DNA of 34,356 bases from Spirogloea muscicola (taxonomy: Eukaryota > Streptophyta > Zygnematophyceae > Spirogloeales > Spirogloeaceae). The notes under the pieces are model-generated. The model did no database searches, was not told where the DNA came from, and worked only from the letters and a program-made list of their open reading frames with translations. Below, piece by piece: positions 9,587 through 19,900 of this stretch (position 1 is the first letter of the stretch; the number at the start of each line of letters is the position of its first letter). Location of the stretch: NCBI GenBank assembly GCA_009602725.1, contig WELB01000029.1, forward strand, positions 1-34,356, read 5' to 3'. Made by a program: the position numbers and the translations under genes.

Positions 9587-12500
9587 CTAAACACTCCTGG
9601 CAACAGCGGCCTGGCTGAACAAGCCTGCAAATAGAGCGTCAGCAAGAGGCGGTATTTCCCTGGGCTCTGGTGCCATGAAGTTGACTAGTGGTTGATGCAC
9701 CGTGTACCTGTATGACAATGTAGTGCAGAACCATCAGCAAAGCGAATTGAGATATTGTTCACATGCAGACAAAGCCACAAGTGCAAGTTCACTGAGCAAC
9801 CCACAACACTGCCTGCAACCGACCTGGTCCTGCTCACTCAGGCAGGCACCAGCCAGTGGTACCTGATCTTGCGGCCTTTAGAAGCTCGTCGGTCAACAAC
9901 CTTCCTCTTGCTTCTGCGAACTCGGTCACCGCCAAGTTCCCTGACACCTGCCAGTCTCAGACAACCCAAAGCAGGTCCAAAGGGACTTACGCCAGCTGCT
10001 GGAGCCAAAGCACAGTGCGACCCTTGGGCTGCTAAGAACGCAACAACTAAACAGCAAGCTGGTGTGCTCACCTGCCGCAGCGCTGGATGTTTCCAGGAAC
10101 TCGCTCAGGAGGTGCGTGTAGAAGTCACCGTCATCGAAGGTGTCAGGGTTGCCATCTTCACTTTCAGCCTCTACAACAACCTGATCTGCCTGCCGATCGC
10201 TCAGAGATGGCAAATTAGGACAGAGCAGCTTGGCAGGCACCTTGGCAGAGATCAGCGGATGAAGCATAGAGATCTCAGTAAGGTGGCAGGTGAGGTTACC
10301 TGGCCAAGAATGCGAGCATCCGATGCCCTGAGCTGGGACCTGGCAATGAGGCGCTGTGGATGGAGCATGGCACCTGCCACCTGCTGTGACACACTCTGCA
10401 CAGACACAAGTTGCCCAAAGGTCAGCAGATTGTGTCAGAGCATGCTTGTACCTAGCCTAGCTGCAGGTTGATCTGCTAGACCAAGCTCTTCAGCACCTGG
10501 TTGAGTGCGCGTAGTTTGCTATGGGAACCACTTGAGAGTAACACTTTCTGCTGCCACTTGTCGATGGCTGCCGAGCAGAACGGGTGGGTTCTGTGACACA
10601 GGGATAAGCCCAGACAGTCAGACCTCTGGTAAGCAACAGACCAGCAACTCAGCGTTTAGCACGTGTTGCACTTACACGCCATCGAGTCAGAGTTGTTTAG
10701 TTCCTTGACCCGGACAATGATCTGCTGCAAGTCCTTCAAGGCTCCATCTCCTGGGCGTGAAGCTCACCTCGAGTAGAGGGACGTTAATTGCCGCCACAGG
10801 TCATCCAAGTGATTGGGGACATTACCTGGCACTTCTGATACAGTGCCAAATTGTGCTTACTACCATCAGTAGAAGCAAGACGGTGCTACGGAAAGTCACT
10901 GGAAGCTCTCGCCAGGAAGAAGATGAGGATATGCATCAAGCTTCAGACCTGGAGGAGGCTGACCACCCTCCACAGCTTGCCCAGCAGCTGCCTGAACAGC
11001 TGGATTCTGCTCAATGAGGGCCTGCAAAAGGTGTCAAAGTCACTCAGCCAGCTGAAGGTTTGGTTCATGGAGTGCAGATTGACTGTCTGCAAGATGGTGG
11101 TCTGCCGCACAGCCAATGAGCTCTGCTGGGTCAGACCTCCTGCAAATCCATCAGCAAGTGCACGGTGTCCTTGGCAGCAACAGTGAGCTTGGCAAGAGCA
11201 ACATCTGCAGCTCCATCCGCCTTGCACAATGCTTCCATAGTGTCAGACTGCGACAACGGCAAACAGATGATGACAAATGACAAGGTCAGCGTACGAGCAA
11301 GCCTGTCAGTGCAACTAGCGGATGAACACAGAGACGAGCGTAGAAGTGGCAGTGGGCATGTCTGGTTTACCGATGGCAGCCGATTTGAGACACTGAGGCA
11401 CTTCTGCAATGCAATGCGGATTTCCAGAACACGTTCCCAAAGTGCCTGCCATGCAAATTACAAGATGCCAGCCTGTGATCCTCATCTTTCGGTTTTCAAG
11501 GGTCTACCTCCACATTCACCTTCCTGTATGCAGTGTACTAGCGCAACAAGTCCAGCTTTGGGAAATTCATCTTGTTCACTATCAGCATAACAAGTCTCCT
11601 GTGTTATCTTTTAGAAATGTATTACTTGTGCTGGTGCTGCGTTGACCTGCTTGGTAATGTAGTCTTTGCCCATCTTGGGGCTTGTTTAGAAGTCAACTAC
11701 CCAGTCATTGATTGAAGCCACCCTGATTACACAGTGCAGCTGACTCACTTGCTGTTGTGCAACTGCTTTGCCTTTCTGAATGTGTGCAGCTCCTTGCCTC
11801 TGCACCTGCATCAGCATCTGCCTGCAGCCCGCATTGGCAGGTCATGGGTTGCCATCAGCAGTGACCCTGAATCATGCACCAGTCATCCCATCCATATCAT
11901 CTAGGGCACAAGTGGAGCCAGCGCGAGAACCTCCCACACATCGTCCTGGGTATGTATCGGTGCCGCTTAATGCACTTTAAGATTGCAGGCCGCGAGGTAC
12001 TCATGGGGCGTCAAGGAGGTAGTGCCAGCCTCCAAATTGGCACTCTTGTGCAAGAGCAGCAAAGGAGCAGTCTCACGAGGTGAGCAAAGCGAGCCATACT
12101 CTTCTTCTTGTTGCAGCTGCTCATACTCGCGTGAAAGTTGCGCCAGCTCCTCGTCCTCAGCCACAGGAGCGCCGGCAGCGTGCATCTGCTTGTGCCTAGC
12201 AATGAATGGTGGCATAAGTGGCGAAGGCACAGGCGCCAGCTACGCTCCCCAGCAGCCAGTAAGGGTAGCGTCAGCAGGGGCAGCTGCAGCAGCAGTGGTG
12301 GCACTAGCAGCAGCAACTGCGACAGCTGCGGCGATCAGAATGGAGCAGGGGCTGGGTGCGTGAGGCGTCTGTGAGCAGTGTGGGAAGCGCACTCGGCTGT
12401 TGCTGCCTGCACCCCCCTCCTCCTCCTCCTCCTCCTCATCCTCCTCCTCCTCGCCCTCTTCGTCCTCCTCTGCCTCTGCATCCTCTCCCTCGTCCGCGTT

Positions 12501-13141
12501 GCCACCCTCACCGTCCCCGGCGCCCTGCTCCAGGGCACGGCGGCTGGCCTTGCGCCCGGCGTAGAGGGGGCCAGGCTCATGAAGCTCGCCGCGCATGAGC
12601 AGCCGTGGTGCAGGGTCCCTGTGCAGGAATTGGGGTTTAGTGCCCGAGGCAGCAGTGGAGCGAGGCGGGTGCTCGACGCAAGCGGGGCGTAGGAGCGCGC
12701 GCACGCCGAGCAGGTGGCGCACCTGGCGGACCGAGCGGGAGGGCGTGCGCCGCCATCGTCGTCGCTGCCGTCGCCTTCCGAGCCCTCATCGCCGCTGGCG
12801 CCGGGCTGTCGGCCACCAGAGGCGTCGGGCTGGCCAGACGAGGCGCCGTGGAGCGCGTGGCGGCGGCCGAGGGGTGGAACGCCGTCGAGGTCGAAGAGGC
12901 CGAAGCTGAGCGCCTCAGGGTCGACGTCTGAGCGGGGCCAGGCGGGGTCAGGGGGCAGGCGATGGTGCGAGCGCGGAGAAGGCGGCGCCAAGCCCTGAAC
13001 CCATGGAAAGGGCAAGGCCAGGCGGCGCGCGAGGAGGCGAGCGGGCAGCTGACCAGAAGGGAGGGCGCGCCGGGGGGCGGGGTTGCGCATGTCCGCCAAT
13101 GCGGCGGCCAGCGGGCGGCGGCCACTCGCCGCCGGCGCCAT
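9587..13141 (-). CDS. AATF: AATF/BFR2 (TRAUB) ribosome-biogenesis factor
   Basis: Nucleolar factor of the AATF/Bfr2/Traube family, needed for early pre-rRNA processing of the small subunit. Reading from the start, exon 1 (13054-13141) gives MAPAASGRRPLAAALADMRN and exon 2 (12723-12927) gives DVDPEALSFGLFDLDG plus an acidic stretch. Exon 3 starts at 12618 with LYAGRKASRRAL and a poly-Glu tract. Later exons carry EDEELAQLSREYEQLQQEE, KGKAVAQQQ, LWERVLEIRIALQKCL, ALIEQNPAV, LDDLWRQLTSLYSR, HPFCSAAIDKWQQKVLL, SKLRALNQ and SVSQQVAGAMLHPQRLIARS. The TRAUB end has FDDGDFYTHLLSEFLE (about 10090-10150), then SKRKVVDRRASKGRKIR (ending 9863) and, in the last exon (9587-9707), YTVHQPLVNFMAPEP. Phases close at every junction I checked, and middle exon edges are approximate. 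The motif order matches the family along its whole length. The start lies 60 bp from a hairpin-repeat unit. Confidence 0.94.
12411..12475. repeat. CTC/GAG microsatellite encoding acidic tract of AATF
   Basis: Nearly continuous CTC/CTT triplets on the plus strand read as GAG/GAA on the coding (minus) strand. They give about 20 Glu/Asp residues in the acidic N-terminal region of AATF. Acidic stretches are normal in this family, but the purity of the repeat suggests recent slippage expansion. Confidence 0.8.
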
Positions 13142-13204
13142 GGCCGGGCTGTCGGGGGGCGGAGCAGCCAGCGGTAGTGGGGTGGGAGGAAATTGGAGTG
13201 TGTG

Positions 13205-13290
13205 AAGAGGGGCTCGCCCATTGAGGATAGGGGCTGGAGAAAGCCAGCCCAGAAAAGAATGAACAAAGGACGAGAAGGGGCCAGGGGAAG
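13205..13290 (-). repeat. Hairpin-repeat unit upstream of AATF
   Basis: This unit reads GAAGAGGGGCTCGCCCATTG, then AGGATAGGGGCTGG, a short spacer, CCAGCCCAG and AAGAATGAACAAAGGACGAG. It is the same order as the left arm of the foldback element at 24262-24345. The GGCTGG/CCAGCC pair forms a 6-bp stem. A unit in opposite orientation at 14316-14375 may be its partner across a 1.2-kb interior that contains retroelement fragments. Confidence 0.75.
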
Positions 13291-13329
13291 TACGAAGAAC
13301 AAGCAGCACAGAAAAGAAGCGAAGCAGCT

Positions 13330-13525
13330 ACGAAGCACTCAGTAACCCCTGCTGAGCAGCCTCAGGTCAGAGAGACTGGGTTCCTGGAAGCGGGTCCCCT
13401 GGCCAGAGCCAGAGGCAGCAGCGAGGGCTCTGCCTGCACGCAGGTGCAGCGCGCGGGCCATAGACCTCTGCAGCGAGACGGCCAAGCGCATGCACTCTAA
13501 TGCGGCTGCTGATGTTGTATGAGTA
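13330..13525 (-). mobile_element. Retroelement C-terminal fragment
   Basis: Minus-strand translation gives MRLAVSLQRSMARALHLRAG, then RALAAASGSGQGTRF and SLSDLRLLSRGY followed by a stop. It aligns with copies at 21400, 24880 and 25750. It is an intact-frame remnant of the extreme C-terminus only, with no upstream domain, so it is non-functional alone. Confidence 0.75.
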
Positions 13526-13746
13526 CGGAGGGCCTGAGTGGCCAAGCACAAAGGCGCGTGCATATCGACAGGTGTCACACCACCTGCTGCTCAGCTTGAC
13601 CGGCTCAGTAATCGCGAGTCAGCACGTAGTGAGTTCGCTGACCGGGGTGGACGGGAAAAGAAGCTGATCAGGAGGTTCAGGAGGTTCAGGCCGTGCCTGC
13701 TCCTCGTCCCCGGCCTTGCTTCACCTGTACATCCTGGTCCATCCTC

Positions 13747-13802
13747 TATATCTACATCTACATCTACATCTACATCTACATCTACACATCTATATCTATA
13801 TC
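13747..13802 (+). repeat. (TCTACA)n hexanucleotide microsatellite
   Basis: Four to five near-perfect ATCTAC units degrade into ATCTAT units at both ends. The tract lies directly 5' of a retroelement fragment, between the divergent AATF and peroxiredoxin-like genes. Confidence 0.9.
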
Positions 13803-13804
13803 TT

Positions 13805-14132
13805 CTTCGATGTCGCTCGGGCGCTCGGTGGCTTGAGCTGCTCAACCGGCTCTCGCGTCGAGCTTTCTCTCGCCGATACCATGGGGAGCGGGTGAATTCC
13901 CATGCAGCAGGCTCGCTCGCGCAGGTGTACCGCATGCGCCTGTCCGTTTCGCTGCAGAAATCCATGGCTCCTCCTTTTCTGCCATATAGTATTCAGGCAT
14001 CGAATAGCGAGCTTAATGTCTTGACCCGTGGTTCCTGAGCTGGTCAATCTGCCGTGGGTGATGTACGTCATTAGATGTCCTTGCCTTTGTACTCGGCCAT
14101 TTCGGCCTTCGGTTGTTTCAGATACACGAAGC
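13805..14132 (+). mobile_element. Retroelement fragment with shared 3' flank
   Basis: The frame reads ARWLELLNRLSRRAFSRRYH, AAGSLAQVYRMRLSVSLQKS and a stop. From 13979 the sequence switches to about 150 bases that also follow the longest copy (25831-25984). This block, from CTGCCAT.TAGTATTCAGGC to ATACACGAA, is probably retroelement 3' untranslated sequence. The site GAATTCCCATGCAGCAGGCT near 13893-13912 is the uninterrupted paralogue of the foldback insertion site at 24253-24461. Confidence 0.75.
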
Positions 14133-14134
14133 TT

Positions 14135-14375
14135 TCTTCATGGCTCGAGCGCTGCATCTGCGTGCTGGTCGTGCCTTGGCAGCAGCCTCTGGCCCTGGCC
14201 AGGGGACCCGCAATTAGGAGACCACTTTCCCTGACCTGCGGCTGCTTAGCAGGGGTTACTGACTGCTTCGTCGCTGCTTGACTCCATGCGTGCTAGCTTT
14301 CGCACTTTCCCTGGCCCCTTCGACCTTTATTCGGTCTTTCTCCTGGGCTGGCCTCTCCTCTCCCAGCCGCCGCCC
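14135..14375 (+). mobile_element. Retroelement fragment followed by hairpin-repeat unit
   Basis: MARALHLRAGRALAAASGPG, a stop, then PDLRLLSRGY match the C-terminal fragments. After about 50 bases comes a plus-oriented repeat unit (14316-14375: CCCCTTCGACC... GGGCTGG...CCCAGCC). Here the fragment and hairpin unit lie in the same order as at 24860-25142. Confidence 0.7.
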
Positions 14376-14499
14376 TCTCCTGCAAGCGCCTTTCTCTTCG
14401 CATCGGTTAGCGCCTCCATGTACTGACTGGTGGTTCCTGAGCGGGTCAGCTGAGCGGCAGGTGGTGTACATCTGTCCATGTGCTGGCCTCTTGTCCTTC

Positions 14500-14570
14500 A
14501 GAGCAAGCGCGGCCAGATAAACTGGTGGCTGGGAGAGGCCAGCCCAAAAGAATGGACAAGGTCTGAAAGA
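14500..14570 (-). repeat. Hairpin-repeat unit, GCAAGCGCGGCCAG-ended variant
   Basis: The sequence AGCAAGCGCGGCCAGAT, ACTGGTGGCTGGGAGAGGCC, AGCCCAAAAGAATGGACAAG recurs almost exactly at 22643-22712 in the same orientation and, inverted, at 21785-21840. GGCTGGGAGAGGCCAGCC can fold as a 6-bp stem. It ends about 115 bp upstream of the presumed start of the peroxiredoxin-like gene. Confidence 0.85.
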
Positions 14571-14685
14571 GTCGGAGTGCTAAGTGCCGGCCTCTTGTCC
14601 TTGGCCACTCAGGCCCTCCGTCATTCCCTCGCAAGAGCGGCCGTGTCCTCGGCCCTGCAGCTCCAAGCCGCGGTCGCCCCGCCCC

Positions 14686-16560
14686 ATGGCGCTCGCTCTC
14701 GGCGCGCCCGCGGCGCGCGCGCCTGCGCTCCGGCGGCCGCCCCNNNNNNNNNNNNNNNNNNNNNNNNNNNNNNNNNNNNNNNNCCTTGCGCCCCCCCCCC
14801 CCTCCACGCTGACCTGCGAAGCCTGGCCGTGTCCCAACAGGTGCCTGCTCTGCAAGAAGCGCGCTGCCGCGCTGGCCGCCCGCAAGGTCCCCCCCTTCTT
14901 ATCAAACCTTCGCTAGCCTCCATGGAGCCCCCGACCTGCACCGCCTCCCGAGGCCTCCGTGTCTGATGGCAGTCTACCCACACCCGCTGACCGTGGGCTT
15001 GACCAGCATCACTCACAGGCCGAGCTGGACCGCGCGGGGGTGCGGCTGGCCCTCATTGGGCCCGGCAGCGCCGAGCAGGTCTGCTGTGGCTACCCAACTG
15101 GGCTTCTCACCTGACAGTCTGCTAACTGCTCCCCTCCCGCGTCCTTTGAAGCGTGCCAGCCTGTGGTTCACTTGAGTGGAGGCTGTATGAGTTGGCAATT
15201 AGCGCAGTGGACCACGTTGACGCCTTTCTTCACGGTCTCTCCCTAGTAGCTTAAATTGAAGCACCGAGCGCGCGTGTATCGAGGGCGGTATACGTCTCAT
15301 GCCGCACTTGGGAGCTCCAGCACTGCCTGTTGGAGTCGTGCTTGCCAGACGACGCCCTTCATAGCGTGCTCCCTTTGCTTGCTATCCAGGCCCAGGGGTT
15401 CCGAGATTCGGTCAACTTTCCTGGAGGTGCGTCTCTTGCTTGAGCAATTCATTTTAGTCTTGCAAGCGGTTGCCTCTTATCTCCCTTGATACCGTGGCAA
15501 TTGGTTGCCTATATTCCTCTTACCTCTGCTCAATTGCATGGCTGATGTGCTCACCTCCACTGTTGACTTTAGCTCACAAGAGAAAAAATGGCTGCGGATA
15601 CCTGTCGCAGATGTATTTGCTGATCCAAAGCGAGCAACATTTCGGGCCCTTGATTTTGTGTCAGGGGTTAGCTCTGTGTTTAGCCCAAGGGTATGCTCCT
15701 ACTTGTCACTGCGGATGCCTGTCGCAGATGTATTTGCTGATCCAGAGCGAGCAACATTTCGGGCCCTTGATTTTGTGTCAGGGGTTAGCTCTGTATTTAG
15801 TCCAAAGGTATGCTCCTACTTGTCACGCTGTATAAGCTGCCTGTTTGTTGCCTCCAATCGTGCGACGACTTATTTCTAGGTCGTTGTGTTGTGCTAGAAA
15901 TCATATATACTGTTGCTTGGACAGGCTGCAGTGAACCTCGTCGGCGCCACTTTGGAAGGCTTTAGCCAAGACTGGGGCCTGTCATTGCAGCCAGACACAA
16001 TCATGAGGGGTGCTTGGTGAGCACGCCCCCTGTGGCATGCATGCTCGAGCACACAATGCTCTTTGGCAGTTCCTCAAGTACAAGTACAAGCGCAAGGCCA
16101 TATTCAGCCAGAAATTTGGATGACCGATTTCTTGCTGCCCTGAATTTCTTCAGTTCTTGGTTCCTCTCCCTGATGAGGCCGTGACGGAGCTTGTTGGGCT
16201 CAGGCAACAGGGTGGGCTCATCGTAGCGGGGGCTGGCACCGACAAGCTCATCTTTCTTCATAAGGTCTGTGAGAGGCAACTTGCAATGCTATTGCATGTG
16301 ATTGCCATCACTATAGCATCATGATATATGCCTTGGTTGTAGTACACCATCCTACTTAAGAAGGTCATGGGACTGAGACAGGTCCACCGCGCTCATCTGC
16401 TTTGCTCCCTGAAGCCGCATGTGGAGGCCCATAGCAAGCCTCTACATTGAGCTATGCAGCACACCTTGATGAAGCTCGTGTTGTACTCCAACCGCAGGAT
16501 GCACAAGCTGGCGATGAACCAGACCTTGACATTGTTATGCAGGCCTGCTTGTCAGATTGA
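14686..16560 (+). CDS. AhpC/TSA-type peroxiredoxin-like protein, plastid-targeted (inferred)
   Basis: Thioredoxin-fold redox protein of the AhpC/TSA, PRXL2-like group. The presumed start is MALALGAPAARAPALRRP, an Ala/Arg-rich leader like a transit peptide, and a 40-base gap follows (14744-14783). Supported exons are: up to 14886 with CLLCKKRAAALAARK, a CxxC redox motif; 15019-15078 (AELDRAGVRLALIGPGSAEQ); 15390-15426 (AQGFRDSVNFPG); one of two 80-nt duplicates, 15611-15690 or 15728-15807 (DVFADPxRATFRALDFVSGV); 15925-16016 (AAVNLVGATLEGFSQDWGLS, ending RGAW); 16204-16264 (QQGGLIVAGAG, then IFLHK); and 16498-16560 (DAQAGDEPDLDIVMQACLSD, stop). Phases are consistent with a single copy of the duplicated exon. 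The QQGG strand and the ADPER..RAL helix are hallmarks of this fold. The first exon and its boundaries are incomplete because of the gap. Convergent with FIP37. Confidence 0.88.
14744..14783. other. Assembly gap (40 N)
   Basis: Forty unresolved bases lie in very GC-rich sequence next to a C-homopolymer (14790-14802). The gap falls within the 5' coding part of the peroxiredoxin-like gene, so the sequence joining the presumed transit peptide to the CxxC exon is unknown and the gap size may be arbitrary. Confidence 0.95.
15593..15826 (+). repeat. Tandem exon duplication, two 117-bp units
   Basis: Units 15593-15709 and 15710-15826 differ at only a handful of positions. Each carries an acceptor (CCTGTCGCAG), an 80-nt exon (15611-15690; 15728-15807) and a donor (GTATGCTCC). 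Within the exons there are four substitutions, two of them non-synonymous (Lys to Glu, Arg to Lys). The intervening intron would be 37 nt. The 117-bp unit equals 39 codons and is free of stops, so reading straight through also stays in frame. Confidence 0.92.
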
Positions 16561-16969
16561 CGCACCCAATGCCCGCTGGATGTATGGCAGCCGCCCTGCT
16601 GTCAACCAGTCCTGTAGGTCCACGCATGTCTATTAGCAGAAGCTGGTTCTGGAGATCATCGAAGAGCCTGAATATGCATAGACACTTCTGAGATACTTGC
16701 TTCACCCACAAGCGCACGCATCATGAGGTACACATGTAAGCATGGGCAGACTTTCTAAGCACCTGTTAAGTGACCAGCAATCAGGGGTCTGTTTAAACTT
16801 CTAAAACCAGGGCACTTTCACGAGTTTACTTTACTTGTAGCCACCGTGGCAGACCAGAGTATGCTTTTCGCGCAGAGGCAGTGGGAGAATCCTGTCATTT
16901 ATAGCAGGCAACACGAAGCCTACCTCTGTTATGCTTCTGTGAGTAATTTCTAAAACTCTCACAGTGGCT
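16561..16969. other. Convergent intergenic region
   Basis: About 410 bases separate the stop codons of the peroxiredoxin-like gene and FIP37. The region should hold both 3' untranslated regions. No exon, RNA gene or repeat-family member is visible. Confidence 0.55.
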
Positions 16970-19900
16970 TCACTGTTGCTCACGCCTATCTTCTGTGGCT
17001 GGTGGCCGTTGCTGTTGCTGCTCAGCTCTCTCCGCCCCTCTGGGCTTGCTCTTGCCGCCCACTTCTCTAAGTCTGCCGTTACTTTTGCCTCCTCCTCTGC
17101 TCCCACCCTTTGGCCTTCCTCGCAGTGCCTGGAGCTCGTCTTGCTGCTGCTGTACTTGTCGATGGAGCCCATACAGCTACACGAGGAACTCACACAAGCG
17201 CTTTCAGATACCGCAACAGGGTGACCAGTGGCAAGCAGCCAGTGTGCTGTGAAGTAGGATGACCTATGCACAATGACAATCAGGAAGCAATTGTACAGGA
17301 TGTGGTGCAGACCGTCGTCTGAAGCTTCTCTGCATCATCGTTGATGTCGTCAACATACTCTTGAAGTTCTGCAAGTGGACAATGCATACAAACAGCTGAA
17401 GTCACCTGATAGCTCCAATCAGTCGCATCCTGGAATGCTCAATACAGCGATGAAATTGCAAGCATACAATATCAGTCATATGTGATGGTGATTTGACGTG
17501 TGGGTGCAAGAGAGACGCAGTTATAGAAGTCTCAATCATTGACCACCTAGCTGTAAGAAAGCTCGTAATGGACAAATTGACACAAGCACCCACCTTGGTA
17601 ACCTTTTCTGAGCTCAGCATTCAGCTGCTTCTGTATTGCCAGCTTATTCTCCAGCTCATGCATCTGCATTGCAGCCACCAAGAGGTGATCAAGCCTACAC
17701 TGATGCGGCCTGATGTAGCCTCACTGAAATCACCAAATAGGTTATCAAAGGCTGTGGCACGCAGAAAGCCAAAGTCAGGGATGGGGCCTACCTTGCCTTC
17801 AGAAGCCTCACGACCTATCTCCTCGTTCTCTTCCTGAAGAGTGCGGCACTTAGCCATGAGCATTTTCCCATTCTTGCTGTCTGGGGTAAACCGCACAGCT
17901 GCCAAATCATCCTGCAAGTCCTTGGCCTTCTTTTCGGCGGCTTCTAGCTCGGTCTGCAACAAAGGCGTGTATTCATATCAGAGCACCTCTGCGCTTTTAG
18001 GCCTCCTGCATAAGCTAGGGTTAAGAAAGGAGACGAATGTATTCCAAGTGCACCTGATTCTCAGAGCCAGCGATGCTGAGGCAAATTCCAAAAGGACAAT
18101 GACTGGCTTGCCATGCAAGTGCCAAGGGGTGGCTCCAATATTTACAACAGTGTTTCTTTGTAAATTTTGTAAATCAAGACTTAAATACATCAAAATGTGG
18201 CACAACTTGTATGACACAGGTGTTAGTGCCTCAAGCCATGCCCATCCCCGGAGGACCAGGCAACTTCACTTACCTTCAGCCTTGTGAACTCAGCATGAAT
18301 GACTGGATCTAGTAGAAGCTTCCGTGTCTGCGTCGGCATAACACGTAGTCAGCGTATAGAAGTAGCTTTGTGCAGACTTGAGCAATGGCGTCATTGTCTT
18401 CGTCCTAGATCCAGTTGTGCTGATAGCAAGCAGATGGGGAAACGAGCACGCAAGCTTCTAAGTGGCATGCTGAGGCAAGTTGACTTTGGACTCAGTTGCC
18501 AAGTAGAGTAGCTGGGTGCCATTTCCTGTTGCATATTTGCGAATGCACATGCTGATGTGCATGACTTTTGCAAACAACACAGTGAGTACCTGCATGGGCT
18601 CTGGCTTCATCATCTCCTTCATCTCAGATAGAATGCCCTGCCCACATGATCTATTGTATTGCTCAGCCTCCTGATTGAATAAAACCTCAGAACTACATTG
18701 ACCACGTATATGAGCTCAACCCCTGACCTGGAGCTGCAAACTACCTCCGCTGGCTTATTCAGCAATCCTTGCTTCATGACGTGAAGGATTAGAGCTACCT
18801 TCAGATCTGTAATTTCTTGCTCTTTGGCAGAGAGCTTTGCCAGCATGGCATTCTCCCTCCTCTTAGCAGCTCTGCACTGCATCACAGATGACATACATTA
18901 CCAACCGGTTCAGCTCAGCGCAGAATGACAGGCTGGCACATGGGCGACCTGCTTGGCCTTGGTTTATTTGACCCACCCCCACGAAAGCTCTGCTGGGCAG
19001 CCTCGCAAGAGCTTTCATTAAGAAAGCGAATGTGGCGTACCTGATCTTTCAGCTTTGTCTCTCTGGCCTGTAACCTCGACACAGCCTCCGTCAACGCTTC
19101 TGGATCTGCTTTACATCAGAGTTGAGAGCAGCTTAGGACCTCAAGTACTCCGAAGCAAGCGCAAACGGAACCATGCACAACTGTAGACTACCAAACCCTG
19201 CTTATGCAGCCAGTAGCAGCCAGAGATATGGAGCTGTGCATTTGAGGCAGCTGCATACTTGGCTGTGTTGACAGCCCACTGAGAGCTCCAGACTCAAACA
19301 TTTGCTGCCACTGCCCCAGCTCCAGGATTGCAGTATCGAGCTTCTCCTGCAATGAGCACAACAAGCCGTGTACTTTTGTGAAGTGTTGGAAGATTAACCT
19401 ACACAAGTGACAGGTGTGGACTGAAAGAATTTTCAATAAGCCGCCCAGAGGCAACCGTAAGACAAGCCTGGCCTGGACAATGGAACCCCCTTGCACAACA
19501 TGTCAGGGAGAACGCTTGACTTAGCAGGCTGTTCTGCGTTCAGTTTGGTCACCTGTAAAGACTTGATATGCTTTTCCTTGGCCTCCAAACTGACAATGAC
19601 AACAATGTGGCAGCATGGTGCTTGGTCTGAAGATGGGACCAAGGTGCGGCGACAGTAGGGCTACAGTAGGGCTAGGGATTGAAGAGCGAGCTCAGAATAT
19701 AGCTCGAGCGCAACCACTACGTCATTGATAAAGAGCATGGACCTAAACTTGAGCCATATATTGCTCCTGCATCTTAGACTTGGTGGTCGCAAGGTGGAAC
19801 ACCTTGTGTAGGTACTCTCACATGCAAGCCGTGGCATCATACCAGCTTGCAGCTAATTAACGTCAGGCTCTCCAACCTAGGGCTACTCAGGTGTTCATGG

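Noticed and set aside
12240-13338. Alternative minus-strand frames over the AATF 5' region with arginine/proline-rich translations
   Set aside because: They are shadow frames in GC-rich sequence. The AATF frame joins by phase-consistent exons and carries family motifs.
15505-15879. Continuous 124-codon reading frame across both duplicated exons
   Set aside because: It runs through intron sequence on both sides. The flanking exons join in phase only through the 80-nt exon boundaries. Read-through is kept only as a possible isoform.
16001-16279. Minus-strand open frame over the QQGG exon of the peroxiredoxin-like gene
   Set aside because: It looks protein-like, but the plus-strand exon 16204-16264 encodes the family QQGG strand and joins in phase to both neighbours.
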